Positions 22,601 to 29,546 of a DNA stretch of 64,000 nt are shown here, one piece after another. Each line of letters starts with the position of its first letter. Position 1 is the stretch's first letter. A model generated the notes under the pieces. The model was not told the DNA's origin. It saw nothing but the letters and a program-made list of their open reading frames with translations, and did not search any database. The position numbers and the translations under genes were made by a program. This stretch comes from an uncultured Sphingomonas sp. (GTDB lineage Bacteria > Pseudomonadota > Alphaproteobacteria > Sphingomonadales > Sphingomonadaceae): assembly GCA_913775795.1 (NCBI GenBank), contig CAJYLT010000060.1, positions 62,001 through 126,000 of the forward strand, written 5' to 3'.

Positions 22601-22697
22601 GCAGGGCGGCCGGCTCGAGCCGGGCGTCGAGCTGATCGCCAAGCCGTTCACCTACGAAAGCCTCGCCCGCAAGATCCGCGACGTGCTCGAGGCCTGA
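19659..22697 (+). CDS. Hybrid sensor histidine kinase (GAF-PAS-PAS-GAF-HisKA-HATPase-receiver)
   Basis: A 1012-residue soluble kinase without membrane helices. In order: an N-terminal GAF domain (about 30-175, starting ALDDYGILDTPAEADFDEI), a PAS domain (about 195-310) ending in DLTERRAHE, a second PAS (about 320-430) ending in DVTERREQQ, a second GAF (about 445-600), a coiled coil, the phosphoacceptor H-box GGIAHDFNNLLT with H652, an HATPase domain with NLAVNARDAMPEGG, DTGTGM and GTGLGLSQVYGF, and a C-terminal receiver with TDVVMPGMSG whose phosphoacceptor is D945. The output partner is not encoded nearby. The signal is unknown; PAS and GAF domains could bind small molecules, light or redox cofactors. 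Confidence 0.9.
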   Translation: MTPPDAPLRSPPLRDWTEAERAEALDDYGILDTPAEADFDEIAQLAADALEAPIALISLVSRDRQWFKSEIGFGERETPIGSSVCAHALRGDGFLVVPDLSADPRFADNPLVTAPDGIRFYCGAVLFGKAGLPLGTLCVIDRVPRPDGVTPAQQRLLELLARQVVAQMELRRAIDDARSRREERQAVEARYQLAASATTDAIWDWDLLTDRVQWNAALETAYGHHIDAAETEGDWWLSRVHPDDREHVARSIEVAIACGDPSWAADYRFVRANGSYAPVYDRGSILRDESGRAVRMIGAMLDLTERRAHEAELRASNARFRAAVDAIDGYVWTNTPEGEMRGDQPGWHALTGQSEAEYSGYGWTAAVHPDDAEPSVAAWKAALSSRGMYAHEHRVRTAAGEWRRFVTRAVPMIGEDGSLLEWVGIHTDVTERREQQAALHESQARLQFLDDLGHATAEATDPDAIVATTTRMVADHMGVDNCAYARFGDDQDGFVISGEWSRGDGHSFIGDYRLSDYGPAIGEALRAGRPVVISDMVTAVGAEAAAMAAETGVAATISVPIIRLGRLVAMVAVHHASSREWTEAEVSLLAATAERSWAHLERVRATNALADLNASLEARVAERSRELLVAEEALRQAQKMEAVGQLTGGIAHDFNNLLTIVIGSVDIARRALGVGDAMRATRAMGNAQKGAERAAALTQRLLAFSRRQPLDPKPLDVGRLVDGMLDLVNRALGETVSLEVVGDPALWRVEADPNQLENAILNLAVNARDAMPEGGRLVIETRNARVEPGDAAEVAPGDYVMVAVTDTGTGMSRDTLGRVFEPFFTTKEVGRGTGLGLSQVYGFVRQSGGQVKIFSQEHVGTTVRIYLPRLHREAGAQEDEAVALAAAPSRQDETIMVVEDDDDVRAYTVEVLRELGYRVLEAHDGMTALRLLERRDTAIDLLFTDVVMPGMSGSELVERARGLKAGLKVLYASGYTRNAIMQGGRLEPGVELIAKPFTYESLARKIRDVLEA

Positions 22698-22753
22698 TCC
22701 CGTTCTTCGATTGCGCTTGCGGGCGCGCGCGCTTCCGCTAAAGGCCGGCGCGT

Positions 22754-22773
22754 CGTCCGGGCCAGCCCGGACG
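22754..22773 (+). terminator. GC-rich hairpin after the hybrid kinase gene
   Basis: An 8-bp perfect stem (CGTCCGGG with CCCGGACG) closes a 4-nt CCAG loop, 56 bp after the kinase stop and just before the cobalamin riboswitch. There is no T-run, so it may be a weak terminator or part of the leader of the btuB transcript. Confidence 0.3.
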
Positions 22774-22782
22774 GCAAAGATC

Positions 22783-22975
22783 GCGCCGGTGCCCGAAAGG
22801 GCTTCAAAGGGAATGCGGTGCGGGGCCTCAAAGACCCCCATTCCGCGGCTGTCCCTGCAACTGTAAGCGGCGAGCGAGGCGAGCACGTGTCCGGTACTGC
22901 CGGGCACAGCCACTGGGGAAACCTGGGAAGGCGCACGCCGAGCCTTGACCCGCGAGCCAGGAGACCTGCCGGCGC
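22783..22975 (+). ncRNA. Cobalamin (vitamin B12) riboswitch
   Basis: The aptamer is readable by eye. Closing stem P1 pairs GCGCCGG (22783-22789) with CCGGCGC (22969-22975). Conserved blocks follow in order: GGTGCCC, GGGAATGCGGTGCGG, CCCTGCAACTGTAAGCGG, the B12 box AGCCACTGG (22908-22916), GGGAAGGCGC and GAGCCAGGAGACCTGCC. This element binds adenosylcobalamin and shuts down the downstream B12 uptake genes when the vitamin is plentiful. It lies 211 bp upstream of btuB, on the same strand. Confidence 0.95.
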
Positions 22976-23138
22976 TGTCGCTCATCGCTGCGGTCCAGGG
23001 GATGGCCATGGCGCGGGACATGCTTCCGTTCGAGCGACGAAGCCGCGCGGCCTTTGGGGGTCGTGAACGGTGCCGGTCGCCCGGGGGCATCGCGTTCGCT
23101 CCCGCTGCGCCCCTGCGCCGTCGTTCGTCCGCGAACAG

Positions 23139-23181
23139 CCCCCGAACCCGCGTCTTTTGAAGCAACGCGGGGGGACTTTTT
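23139..23181 (+). promoter_or_regulatory. Probable expression platform hairpin of the cobalamin riboswitch
   Basis: CCCGCGT (23147-23153) pairs with ACGCGGG (23165-23171), and upstream CCCCC can extend the pairing to the following G-run; TTTTT follows at 23177-23181. The G-run (23169-23174) is also the likely ribosome binding site of btuB, whose ATG is at 23186. The hairpin could therefore act as an intrinsic terminator, or hide the ribosome site, or both. The switching partner was not identified. Confidence 0.45.
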
Positions 23182-23185
23182 ACCA

Positions 23186-25132
23186 ATGAAGACCAGCCAG
23201 ATTTCGCTGATCGCGCTTGCCGCGACAGCCGCATTTGTCGCACCTGCCGCGGCACAGACCGATCCGAGCCAGCCCGCGCGCGACGCCGAGGGGAACGAGA
23301 TCGTCGTCACCGCCACCCGATCGGCCGGCGCGGTCGAAGCCTCGAAGGTGCCCGCCTCGGTCACCGTCCTGTCGGCCGACGACCTTCAGGAACGACAGGT
23401 CCGGGTCGTAAGCGACGTGCTTCGCGACGTACCCGGCATCGCGGTCAGCCAGACCGGCGGGCGCGGCGGCCTGACCCAGGTGCGTATCCGCGGGTCCGAG
23501 AGCAACCACGTCCTCGTCCTCGTCGACGGGATTGAGGTGTCGGACCCCTATCAGGGCGAGTTCGACTGGAACACGCTGGCCGCCGACGACGGCGCGCGGA
23601 TCGAGGTGTTGCGCGGGCAGCAATCGTCGCTCTACGGCTCAGACGCGATCGGCGGCGTCATCCACTATATCACCGCGACGGGTCGCGAGGCGCCGGGCGT
23701 CTCGATCAGGGCCGAGGGCGGGTCATTCGATACGCTGGCGGGCAATGCGCGCATCGCCGGGGCGGGCGAGACGATCGATTATGCGCTGACCGGCACGCTC
23801 TATCGCACCGATGGGCAGCCGACCGCGCGCGGCGGCATGCGTAACGTCGGCGTGACCAGCGCCTCGGGCAGTGCCAAGGCGAGCTGGACGCCGGCCGACA
23901 ATCTCCGCCTGACCGCGGTCGGCCGCTACAGCTATACCGACGCGCTGACCAACAGCAGCGACGGCGACCCGGCGAGCCCCACCTTCGGCTATACCGTCGA
24001 CAGCCCCGGCGTGCGGACGCAGATCGAGGGGGCCTATGGCCTCGTCCGCGGTGACCTTTCGCTGCTGGACGGCCGCTGGACGCACGCACTGACTGGACAG
24101 GTCGCCGATACCGTGCGCCAGGGGTTAAGCCCCGCCGGCCTCGACTATGGCAACAAGGGCCGCCGGTGGAAGGGCAGCTATGAGACGGGGCTGCGGCTCG
24201 GCGACGATCGCATCGGCCACCGCCTGACCGCCGCGGTCGATTACGAGCACGAGGCGTACCGGACGACAACCCCCTCCCCGTTCGCATTCCAGGGACGGCG
24301 CACGACCGAGAACTGGGGCTTCGTCGGCCAGTATGAGCTGACCGTGGGCGAGGCGCTGTCGGCCGGCGCGAGCATCCGTCATGACGCCAACAATCGCTTC
24401 GCCGATGCGACGACGTGGCGGGCGCAGGCGGGCTATCGCCTGCCCTTTGGCCTGCGCGTGCGCGGCGCCTATGGGACGGGCGTCAAGAACCCCGGCTATT
24501 TCGACCTGTTCGGCTATTCGGACGGCCGCTACATCGGCAACCCGAACCTGCGCCCGGAAAAGTCGGAGGGCTGGGAAGCCGGGCTCGATCAGCAGATCGG
24601 CGACCGCGCGACGATCGGCGCGACATACTTCGACAACCGGCTGAAGGATGAGATCTTCGTCACCTATCCCGCGCCGGATTTCGTCGCGACGCCGGCCAAC
24701 CGCACGACGCGATCGAAGCAGCACGGAGTCGAGGCGTTCGTGTCGGCGCGCCCGGTCGATCAGCTCAAGATCGACCTTGCCTACACCTATACCGACGCGA
24801 CCGAGAACGGCGTGCGCGAGGTACGGCGCCCGCGCCATATCGGCAGCATCAACGTGACCGCATTCAGCGCCGACAAGCGCTTCTCGGGCACCTTCACCGC
24901 GCGCTACAACGGTCGTCAGGACGATTCCGCGTTCATCGACCCCAGCTTCGTCCCCGTCACCGTGTCGCTGGAGGAGTTCGTCATCGTCAACCTCGCCGCC
25001 GACTACAAGCTGACCGACAAGCTGTCGCTCTTTGGCCGGGTCGAGAACCTGGTGGGCGAGCGGAACGAGCAGGTGTTCAGCTTCGTCGGCAACGGCCGCG
25101 CCGCCTATGGCGGCGTGCGCGCGCGCTTCTGA
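23186..25132 (+). CDS. btuB: TonB-dependent vitamin B12 receptor BtuB
   Basis: A 648-residue outer membrane receptor. The signal peptide (MKTSQISLIALAATAAFVAP...AQ) is followed by a TonB-box region (NEIVVTATRS), a plug domain with VRIRGSESNHVLVLVDGIEV and GQQSSLYGSDAIGGVI, and a beta-barrel ending in an aromatic residue (GGVRARF). The ATG at 23186 is preferred because it precedes a clean signal peptide; the open frame upstream runs into the riboswitch leader. BtuB binds cobalamin outside the cell and imports it with energy from TonB. The riboswitch and the downstream btuF, btuC and btuD genes make the substrate call firm. The stop overlaps the btuF start. Confidence 0.92.
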   Translation: MKTSQISLIALAATAAFVAPAAAQTDPSQPARDAEGNEIVVTATRSAGAVEASKVPASVTVLSADDLQERQVRVVSDVLRDVPGIAVSQTGGRGGLTQVRIRGSESNHVLVLVDGIEVSDPYQGEFDWNTLAADDGARIEVLRGQQSSLYGSDAIGGVIHYITATGREAPGVSIRAEGGSFDTLAGNARIAGAGETIDYALTGTLYRTDGQPTARGGMRNVGVTSASGSAKASWTPADNLRLTAVGRYSYTDALTNSSDGDPASPTFGYTVDSPGVRTQIEGAYGLVRGDLSLLDGRWTHALTGQVADTVRQGLSPAGLDYGNKGRRWKGSYETGLRLGDDRIGHRLTAAVDYEHEAYRTTTPSPFAFQGRRTTENWGFVGQYELTVGEALSAGASIRHDANNRFADATTWRAQAGYRLPFGLRVRGAYGTGVKNPGYFDLFGYSDGRYIGNPNLRPEKSEGWEAGLDQQIGDRATIGATYFDNRLKDEIFVTYPAPDFVATPANRTTRSKQHGVEAFVSARPVDQLKIDLAYTYTDATENGVREVRRPRHIGSINVTAFSADKRFSGTFTARYNGRQDDSAFIDPSFVPVTVSLEEFVIVNLAADYKLTDKLSLFGRVENLVGERNEQVFSFVGNGRAAYGGVRARF

Positions 25133-25965
25133 TGCGGCGCGCGGCGGCATCGTTGATGCTGCTGCTGGCGGCCGGGTGTTCGCGCCCGGCCGCCGTCCCG
25201 CTGGCGTCCGCGAAACCGCTAAGGGTGATGAGCGTCAACCAGTGCACCGACCAGATCGTCCTTGCGCTGCTACCGCCCGAGCGGATCGCGTCGGTCAGCT
25301 GGTTGTCACGCGATCCGGCGGGGTCGCTGATGGCACCGGCAGCCGCCAGTGTGCCCGTCAACCACGGGCAGGCCGAGGAAGTGCTGGCCGAGGCCCCCGA
25401 CCTGGTCGTCGCCGGCAGCTTCACCACCCCGGCGTTGCGGGGGATGCTTAAACGCATCGGCTGGCCGATGATCGAGGTCCGTCACGCGAGCAGCTTCGAC
25501 GACATCCGGCGTACCGTGCGGCAGGTTGCCGCTGCGGTGGGCGAACCCGCGCGCGGCGAAGCACTGATCGCGGGCATGGACGCCCGGCTGGCGCAGGCGG
25601 CCCGGCGGGCGGTCCGCCACCCGCGCGTCGCCGCCTGGGACGGTAGCGGCTTCGGCGCGGCATCGGGCACGCTCTACGACGCCGTCCTGACCGCCGCGGG
25701 CGCCCGCAATGTCGTGCGGGAAATGGGCGGCTACAGCTATGGCCGACCCGATATCGAGACGCTGCTGAAGCTCGACCCCGACCTGATCGTCCAGGGCGCC
25801 GCGGTTCGCGCGGGCGGCAGTCTGGGCGACGAAATCACCAACCACCGCGTTGTGCGCGAGCGGTGGAAGGGCCGGACGCTGCGCATCCCGCAGGCCTATT
25901 ATGTCTGCGGCACGCCGATGATCGGCGAGGCGGTGCTGCGATTGCAGGCGGAGATGGCGGCGTGA
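25132..25965 (+). CDS. btuF: Cobalamin-binding periplasmic lipoprotein BtuF
   Basis: The 277-residue product carries a lipoprotein signal with the lipobox LAAGC (Cys16), so it is probably anchored in the membrane. The rest is a class III substrate-binding protein with the helical backbone characteristic of B12 and siderophore carriers; VMSVNQCTDQIVLALLPPERI and ETLLKLDPDLIVQGA are typical. It delivers cobalamin to the BtuCD permease. The ATG shares one base with the btuB stop (TGATG), and the GTG of btuC overlaps its own stop. Confidence 0.88.
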   Translation: MRRAAASLMLLLAAGCSRPAAVPLASAKPLRVMSVNQCTDQIVLALLPPERIASVSWLSRDPAGSLMAPAAASVPVNHGQAEEVLAEAPDLVVAGSFTTPALRGMLKRIGWPMIEVRHASSFDDIRRTVRQVAAAVGEPARGEALIAGMDARLAQAARRAVRHPRVAAWDGSGFGAASGTLYDAVLTAAGARNVVREMGGYSYGRPDIETLLKLDPDLIVQGAAVRAGGSLGDEITNHRVVRERWKGRTLRIPQAYYVCGTPMIGEAVLRLQAEMAA

Positions 25966-26945
25966 GGCGGCTTGCCCTCCCCCTGCTGGCGCTGGCCATC
26001 CTCGCGCTGGCGGCAGCGTCGCTGCTGGCGGGGCCGGTTTGGCTGTCGCCCGCGACCGTGGCGGCGGCGCTGGCCGACCCGCAGCCGTCGCTTGCCCGAC
26101 TGCTCATCGTCGAGGTGCGGCTGCCCCGCCTCTTTCTTTCGCTGATGGTCGGGGCGATCCTCGGGCTCGCGGGCGCGGTGCTTCAAGGCCTGCTGCGCAA
26201 CCCGCTCGCCGAGCCGGGGCTGCTGGGTGCATCGTCGGGCGCGTCGCTGGGCGCGGTGATCGCGATCTATTACGGGTTCGCCGCCAGTGCCGGGCTGGCG
26301 ACGCCGATCTTCGCGCTCTTTGGCGCGCTGGTGGCGGTGGGGATCGCCTTCGCGCTGTCGCGAACCGGGGGGACGCTGTCGCTGATCCTGGCGGGCGTCG
26401 CGGTGTCGACGCTGGCGTCGGCGGGGGTCAGCCTGGCGCTCAACCTCGCGCCCAATCCGTTCGCCGCGTACGAGATCGTCACGTGGCTGATGGGGTCGCT
26501 CGCCGATCGGAGCTGGGACCATGTGACGCTGGCCGCGCCGTTCATCGCGCTGGGCGCAGTCCTCTTGTCATTCACCGCGCGCGGACTCGACGCCCTGACG
26601 CTGGGTGAGCGGCAGGCGGAGAGCCTCGGCGTGGACGTCGGCCGGCTGCGGCTGCTGGCGCTGATCGGCACTGCGGCGGGCGTCGGCGCGGCAACGGCGG
26701 TGACGGGCGCAGTGGGCTTTGTCGGATTGATCGCGCCGCATCTTGCCCGGCCGCTGGTGGGGCATCGCCCCGGCGCGACGCTGGCGCCGGCGGCGTTGAT
26801 CGGCGCCGCGCTGGTGCTGGCGGCCGACGTCGCCACGAAGATCGCTGGCCCGGCGCTCGACCTCAAGCTCGGCGTGCTGATCGCGGTGGTCGGCGCGCCG
26901 TTTTTCCTGTGGCTGGTCCTGCGCGTTCGGCAGGTGGCGCCGTGA
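25962..26945 (+). CDS. btuC: Cobalamin ABC transporter permease BtuC
   Basis: A 327-residue FecCD-type permease with about nine to ten membrane segments. Family features include VRLPRLFLSLMVGAILGLAG, LQGLLRNPLAEPGLLGASSGA, GTLSLILAGVAVSTLASAGV, TAVTGAVGFVGLIAPHLARPL and LDLKLGVLIAVVGAPFFLWL. It moves cobalamin from BtuF across the inner membrane. The GTG at 25962 overlaps the btuF stop; the longer frame is a shadow. The substrate is inferred from the riboswitch and btuB, because the same fold also serves haem and siderophores. Confidence 0.9.
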   Translation: MRRLALPLLALAILALAAASLLAGPVWLSPATVAAALADPQPSLARLLIVEVRLPRLFLSLMVGAILGLAGAVLQGLLRNPLAEPGLLGASSGASLGAVIAIYYGFAASAGLATPIFALFGALVAVGIAFALSRTGGTLSLILAGVAVSTLASAGVSLALNLAPNPFAAYEIVTWLMGSLADRSWDHVTLAAPFIALGAVLLSFTARGLDALTLGERQAESLGVDVGRLRLLALIGTAAGVGAATAVTGAVGFVGLIAPHLARPLVGHRPGATLAPAALIGAALVLAADVATKIAGPALDLKLGVLIAVVGAPFFLWLVLRVRQVAP

Positions 26946-27709
26946 CGCGGCTTTCGCTCGGCGGCATCACCCATCACCGGGGTGCGCGCGCGGTGCTGAC
27001 CGGCGTCGATGCGGCGTTCGAGGGCGGGCGGCTCACCGCGGTCATCGGTCCCAACGGTGCGGGCAAGTCGACGCTGCTGGAGATCGCCGCCGGGCTGCTA
27101 CAGCCTGATGCCGGCACCGTCGCCCTAGACGACCGCGCGATCCGCGCCATTCCGCCGCGCGAACTCGCTGCGATCCGGGCCTATCTGCCGCAATCGCCGC
27201 GCGCGGAATGGCCCGTGAGCGTCGAGCGCCTGGTCGCGCTCGGCCTGTCGCAGCATCTTCCCGTCTTTGGCCCGTTGCCGGGGCGATGGCGGCTGGCGGT
27301 CAGCGGCGCGCTGGCGCGGTTCGACCTCACCGCCCTGCGCGCTCGCCCGGCGACGCGGCTGTCGGGCGGCGAGCTTGCCCGCGCGATGCTGGCGCGCGCG
27401 GTGGTGGGCGAGCCGCGCGTCCTGATCGTGGACGAGCCGAGCGCCGGGCTCGATCCCCGCCATGCGCATGAGGCGGCGCGGCAGCTTCGCGCGCTGGCGG
27501 ACGACGGCTGTGCGGTCGTCGTCGCGCTTCACGATCTCGATCTCGTCAGCCGCATCGCCGACGACGTCGTCGCGCTGAAGGGCGGCGGCCTGCATGCGAG
27601 CGGCCCGGCCGGAGCGGTCCTGACCGAGCCGACGCTCGCCGCGCTCTACGACATGCCCGTCCGGGTCGATCGGGCGGGCGGGCGCGCATCGGTCCGGTTC
27701 GGGGACTGA
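26942..27709 (+). CDS. btuD: Cobalamin ABC transporter ATP-binding protein BtuD
   Basis: A 255-residue ABC ATPase with Walker A GPNGAGKST, signature LSGGELARAML, Walker B VLIVDEPSAGLD and the switch histidine in VVALHDLDLVSR. The Q-loop is in AYLPQSP. The GTG start overlaps the btuC stop. It completes the BtuFCD importer. No cobalamin biosynthesis gene follows, so this locus is for uptake only. Confidence 0.9.
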   Translation: MTRLSLGGITHHRGARAVLTGVDAAFEGGRLTAVIGPNGAGKSTLLEIAAGLLQPDAGTVALDDRAIRAIPPRELAAIRAYLPQSPRAEWPVSVERLVALGLSQHLPVFGPLPGRWRLAVSGALARFDLTALRARPATRLSGGELARAMLARAVVGEPRVLIVDEPSAGLDPRHAHEAARQLRALADDGCAVVVALHDLDLVSRIADDVVALKGGGLHASGPAGAVLTEPTLAALYDMPVRVDRAGGRASVRFGD

Positions 27710-27767
27710 GCCCCCTGTCCCATCGCCCGCCTTTCCTTTGGCGCGGGGCATGGTAACAGCAGGATCG

Positions 27768-28820
27768 ATGTCGCGCAGCGTGCCCCCTCCCGAAATCGAT
27801 CCCGCGACGGGCCGCGCGATCGTCACGTCGTTCGACGTGGCCGCGGCGGCGGGGGTGTCGCAATCGACGGTCTCACGCGCGCTCCGAAATCTCGACAGCG
27901 TCAGCGCCGAGACGCGCGAGCGGGTGCTGGAGGCGGCGTCGCAGCTCGGCTATCTGCCCGACCTGCGTGCCGCGCGGCTGCGACAGGCGACGACGGGGTG
28001 CATCGCGCTGGTCCTGATCGTGCCAGCGGGGCTCGACCGGGCGACGCTCAATCCCTTTTACTACGACCTTGTCGCCGCGATCGAGGGAGCCGCCGCGGTC
28101 GACGGCCGCCGCATCCTCCTGTCCTTCCAGGACGAGGAAGCGGGCTTCGACGCCGAGTTTGAGCAGCGGCGAGAGGCCGACGGCATGATCGTCGTCGGCA
28201 GCGCGACCAACGCGGCGGGCTGGGCGCACTTCACCCGCGCCGCGGCACAGGGGCGCCGCGTCGTCGCCTGGGGCTCGCCGCACGACGATTTGCCTACCGT
28301 CCGCGCCGACAACCGCGACGGCGCACGACAGGCGGTCGAGCACCTCCATGCCCGCGGCCGCCGCCGCATCGCCTTTGCCGGCCCCGGTTGGGAGCGGCAC
28401 GCCGCCTATGCCGAGCGGCGCGAGGGCTATCTGGCCGCACTGGCCGCCGTCGGCCTCGACCCCATCGACGTGTCGGGCGCCAGCATCGGCGAGCGCGAGG
28501 CACAGGGCGCGGCGGCGATCGCCGGGCTGATCGACACCGACCCGCGCGCCGATGCGCTGTTCGCCGCCAGCGACCTCGTGGCGCTCGGCGCGTTGCGGGC
28601 GCTCCGGGAAGCGGGGCTGTCGGTGCCGGGCGACGTGGCGGTGGTCGGCTTCGACGGCATCCAGGGCGTCCGCCACTGCGACCCGGCGCTGACGACGGTG
28701 GCACAGGATGCGCCTGCCGCGGGCCGCGCGCTGGTCGACGCGCTCCTGCGCAACATCGCAGGCGCGCCCGTCGGGTCGAGCCGCGTCCCCGTCCGCCTGG
28801 TCGTCCGCGCCAGCACCTAA
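27768..28820 (+). CDS. LacI-family transcriptional regulator
   Basis: A helix-turn-helix starts near residue 20 (VTSFDVAAAAGVSQSTVSRA), followed by the hinge helix with LRAARL and a periplasmic-binding-protein-like effector domain ending in VAVVGFDGIQGVRHCDPALT. Such proteins repress catabolic genes and respond to a sugar or nucleoside. ATG codons at 27738, 27750 and 27768 are in frame; I favour 27768, which follows AGGA, but a longer start is possible. It stands 58 bp after btuD with no obvious catabolic target beside it. Confidence 0.87.
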   Translation: MSRSVPPPEIDPATGRAIVTSFDVAAAAGVSQSTVSRALRNLDSVSAETRERVLEAASQLGYLPDLRAARLRQATTGCIALVLIVPAGLDRATLNPFYYDLVAAIEGAAAVDGRRILLSFQDEEAGFDAEFEQRREADGMIVVGSATNAAGWAHFTRAAAQGRRVVAWGSPHDDLPTVRADNRDGARQAVEHLHARGRRRIAFAGPGWERHAAYAERREGYLAALAAVGLDPIDVSGASIGEREAQGAAAIAGLIDTDPRADALFAASDLVALGALRALREAGLSVPGDVAVVGFDGIQGVRHCDPALTTVAQDAPAAGRALVDALLRNIAGAPVGSSRVPVRLVVRAST

Positions 28821-28885
28821 GGTCGCTTGCCACCGCCCGCGCCGCGGCGCACAACCTCGATCAGTGTGTTTTCGGGGAGCAAGGC

Positions 28886-29422
28886 ATGGCGACGATCTAC
28901 GACGGACAGGTGCAGCGATATAACAGCGTCGCCCGGGCGCTGCACTGGATCCTCGCCATCCTCATCATCGGCAACTTGGCGGGCGGACTGCTTCACGACG
29001 CCTTGGAGGGCGTGATCGAGGTCATGCCGATCCACAAGGCGACGGGGCTGCTGATCCTTGCGCTCACCGTCTTTCGTATCGTCTGGCGCCTGACCAACCG
29101 CCCGCCGCCGCTGCCCGGCCATGTGAACGGGCTGGAGCGGAGCGCGGCGCAAGCGGCGCATGCCGGCCTTTATGCGCTGATGCTCGTCATGCCGCTGACC
29201 GGCTGGATCTTCAGCTCGGCGGGCAAGTGGCCGCTCAGCTTCTACGGCCTGTTCGACGTGCCGAAGCTCCCTTTCAACAAGGGCGATCCGATCGTGGGCG
29301 CCGCACATGAGGGGCACGAGATCCTCGGCTGGGTTTTCCTCGCGCTGATCGTGCTGCACATCGCGGCGGCGCTGCGCCACCACTTCGTCCTGAAGGACAA
29401 TGTGCTGCGCCGCATGGCGTGA
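28886..29422 (+). CDS. Cytochrome b561 family protein
   Basis: A 178-residue protein with four predicted membrane helices. Histidines at positions expected for haem b ligands are seen in SVARALHWILA (H20), GLLHDALEG (H37), PIHKATG (H50), AHEGHEILGW and LHIAAALRHHF. The family passes electrons between quinol and periplasmic partners. The ATG at 28886 follows GGGGAGCAAGGC. The gene is followed by an intergenic inverted repeat and is convergent with the M16 protease gene. Confidence 0.88.
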   Translation: MATIYDGQVQRYNSVARALHWILAILIIGNLAGGLLHDALEGVIEVMPIHKATGLLILALTVFRIVWRLTNRPPPLPGHVNGLERSAAQAAHAGLYALMLVMPLTGWIFSSAGKWPLSFYGLFDVPKLPFNKGDPIVGAAHEGHEILGWVFLALIVLHIAAALRHHFVLKDNVLRRMA

Positions 29423-29433
29423 CGGCGGGAAAG

Positions 29434-29538
29434 CCCCTCCCTGACAAGGGAGGGGTTGGGGTGGGTCGGCCTGTTCATGTCGATCGGCTCGCCCATAACG
29501 GGCCGACCCACCCCCGGCCCCTCCCTTCCAGGGAGGGG
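29434..29538. repeat. Nested intergenic inverted repeat (REP-like) between convergent genes
   Basis: Each end is itself a hairpin: CCCCTCCCT (29434-29442) pairs with AGGGAGGGG (29447-29455), and the same arms recur at 29518-29526 and 29530-29538. Between them GTGGGTCGGCC (29461-29471) pairs perfectly with GGCCGACCCAC (29501-29511). The whole unit folds back on itself over 105 bp. It sits between the 3' ends of the b561 and protease genes, where it could act as a bidirectional terminator. Only one copy is present in the window. Confidence 0.7.
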
Positions 29539-29546
29539 AGGATCTT

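Noticed and set aside
19599..23255. A 1218-codon open frame on the minus strand opposite the hybrid kinase and riboswitch
   Set aside because: It is an antisense artefact of GC-rich DNA: no family motifs, many R, D and A runs, and it crosses a clear riboswitch. The kinase on the other strand has all its motifs.
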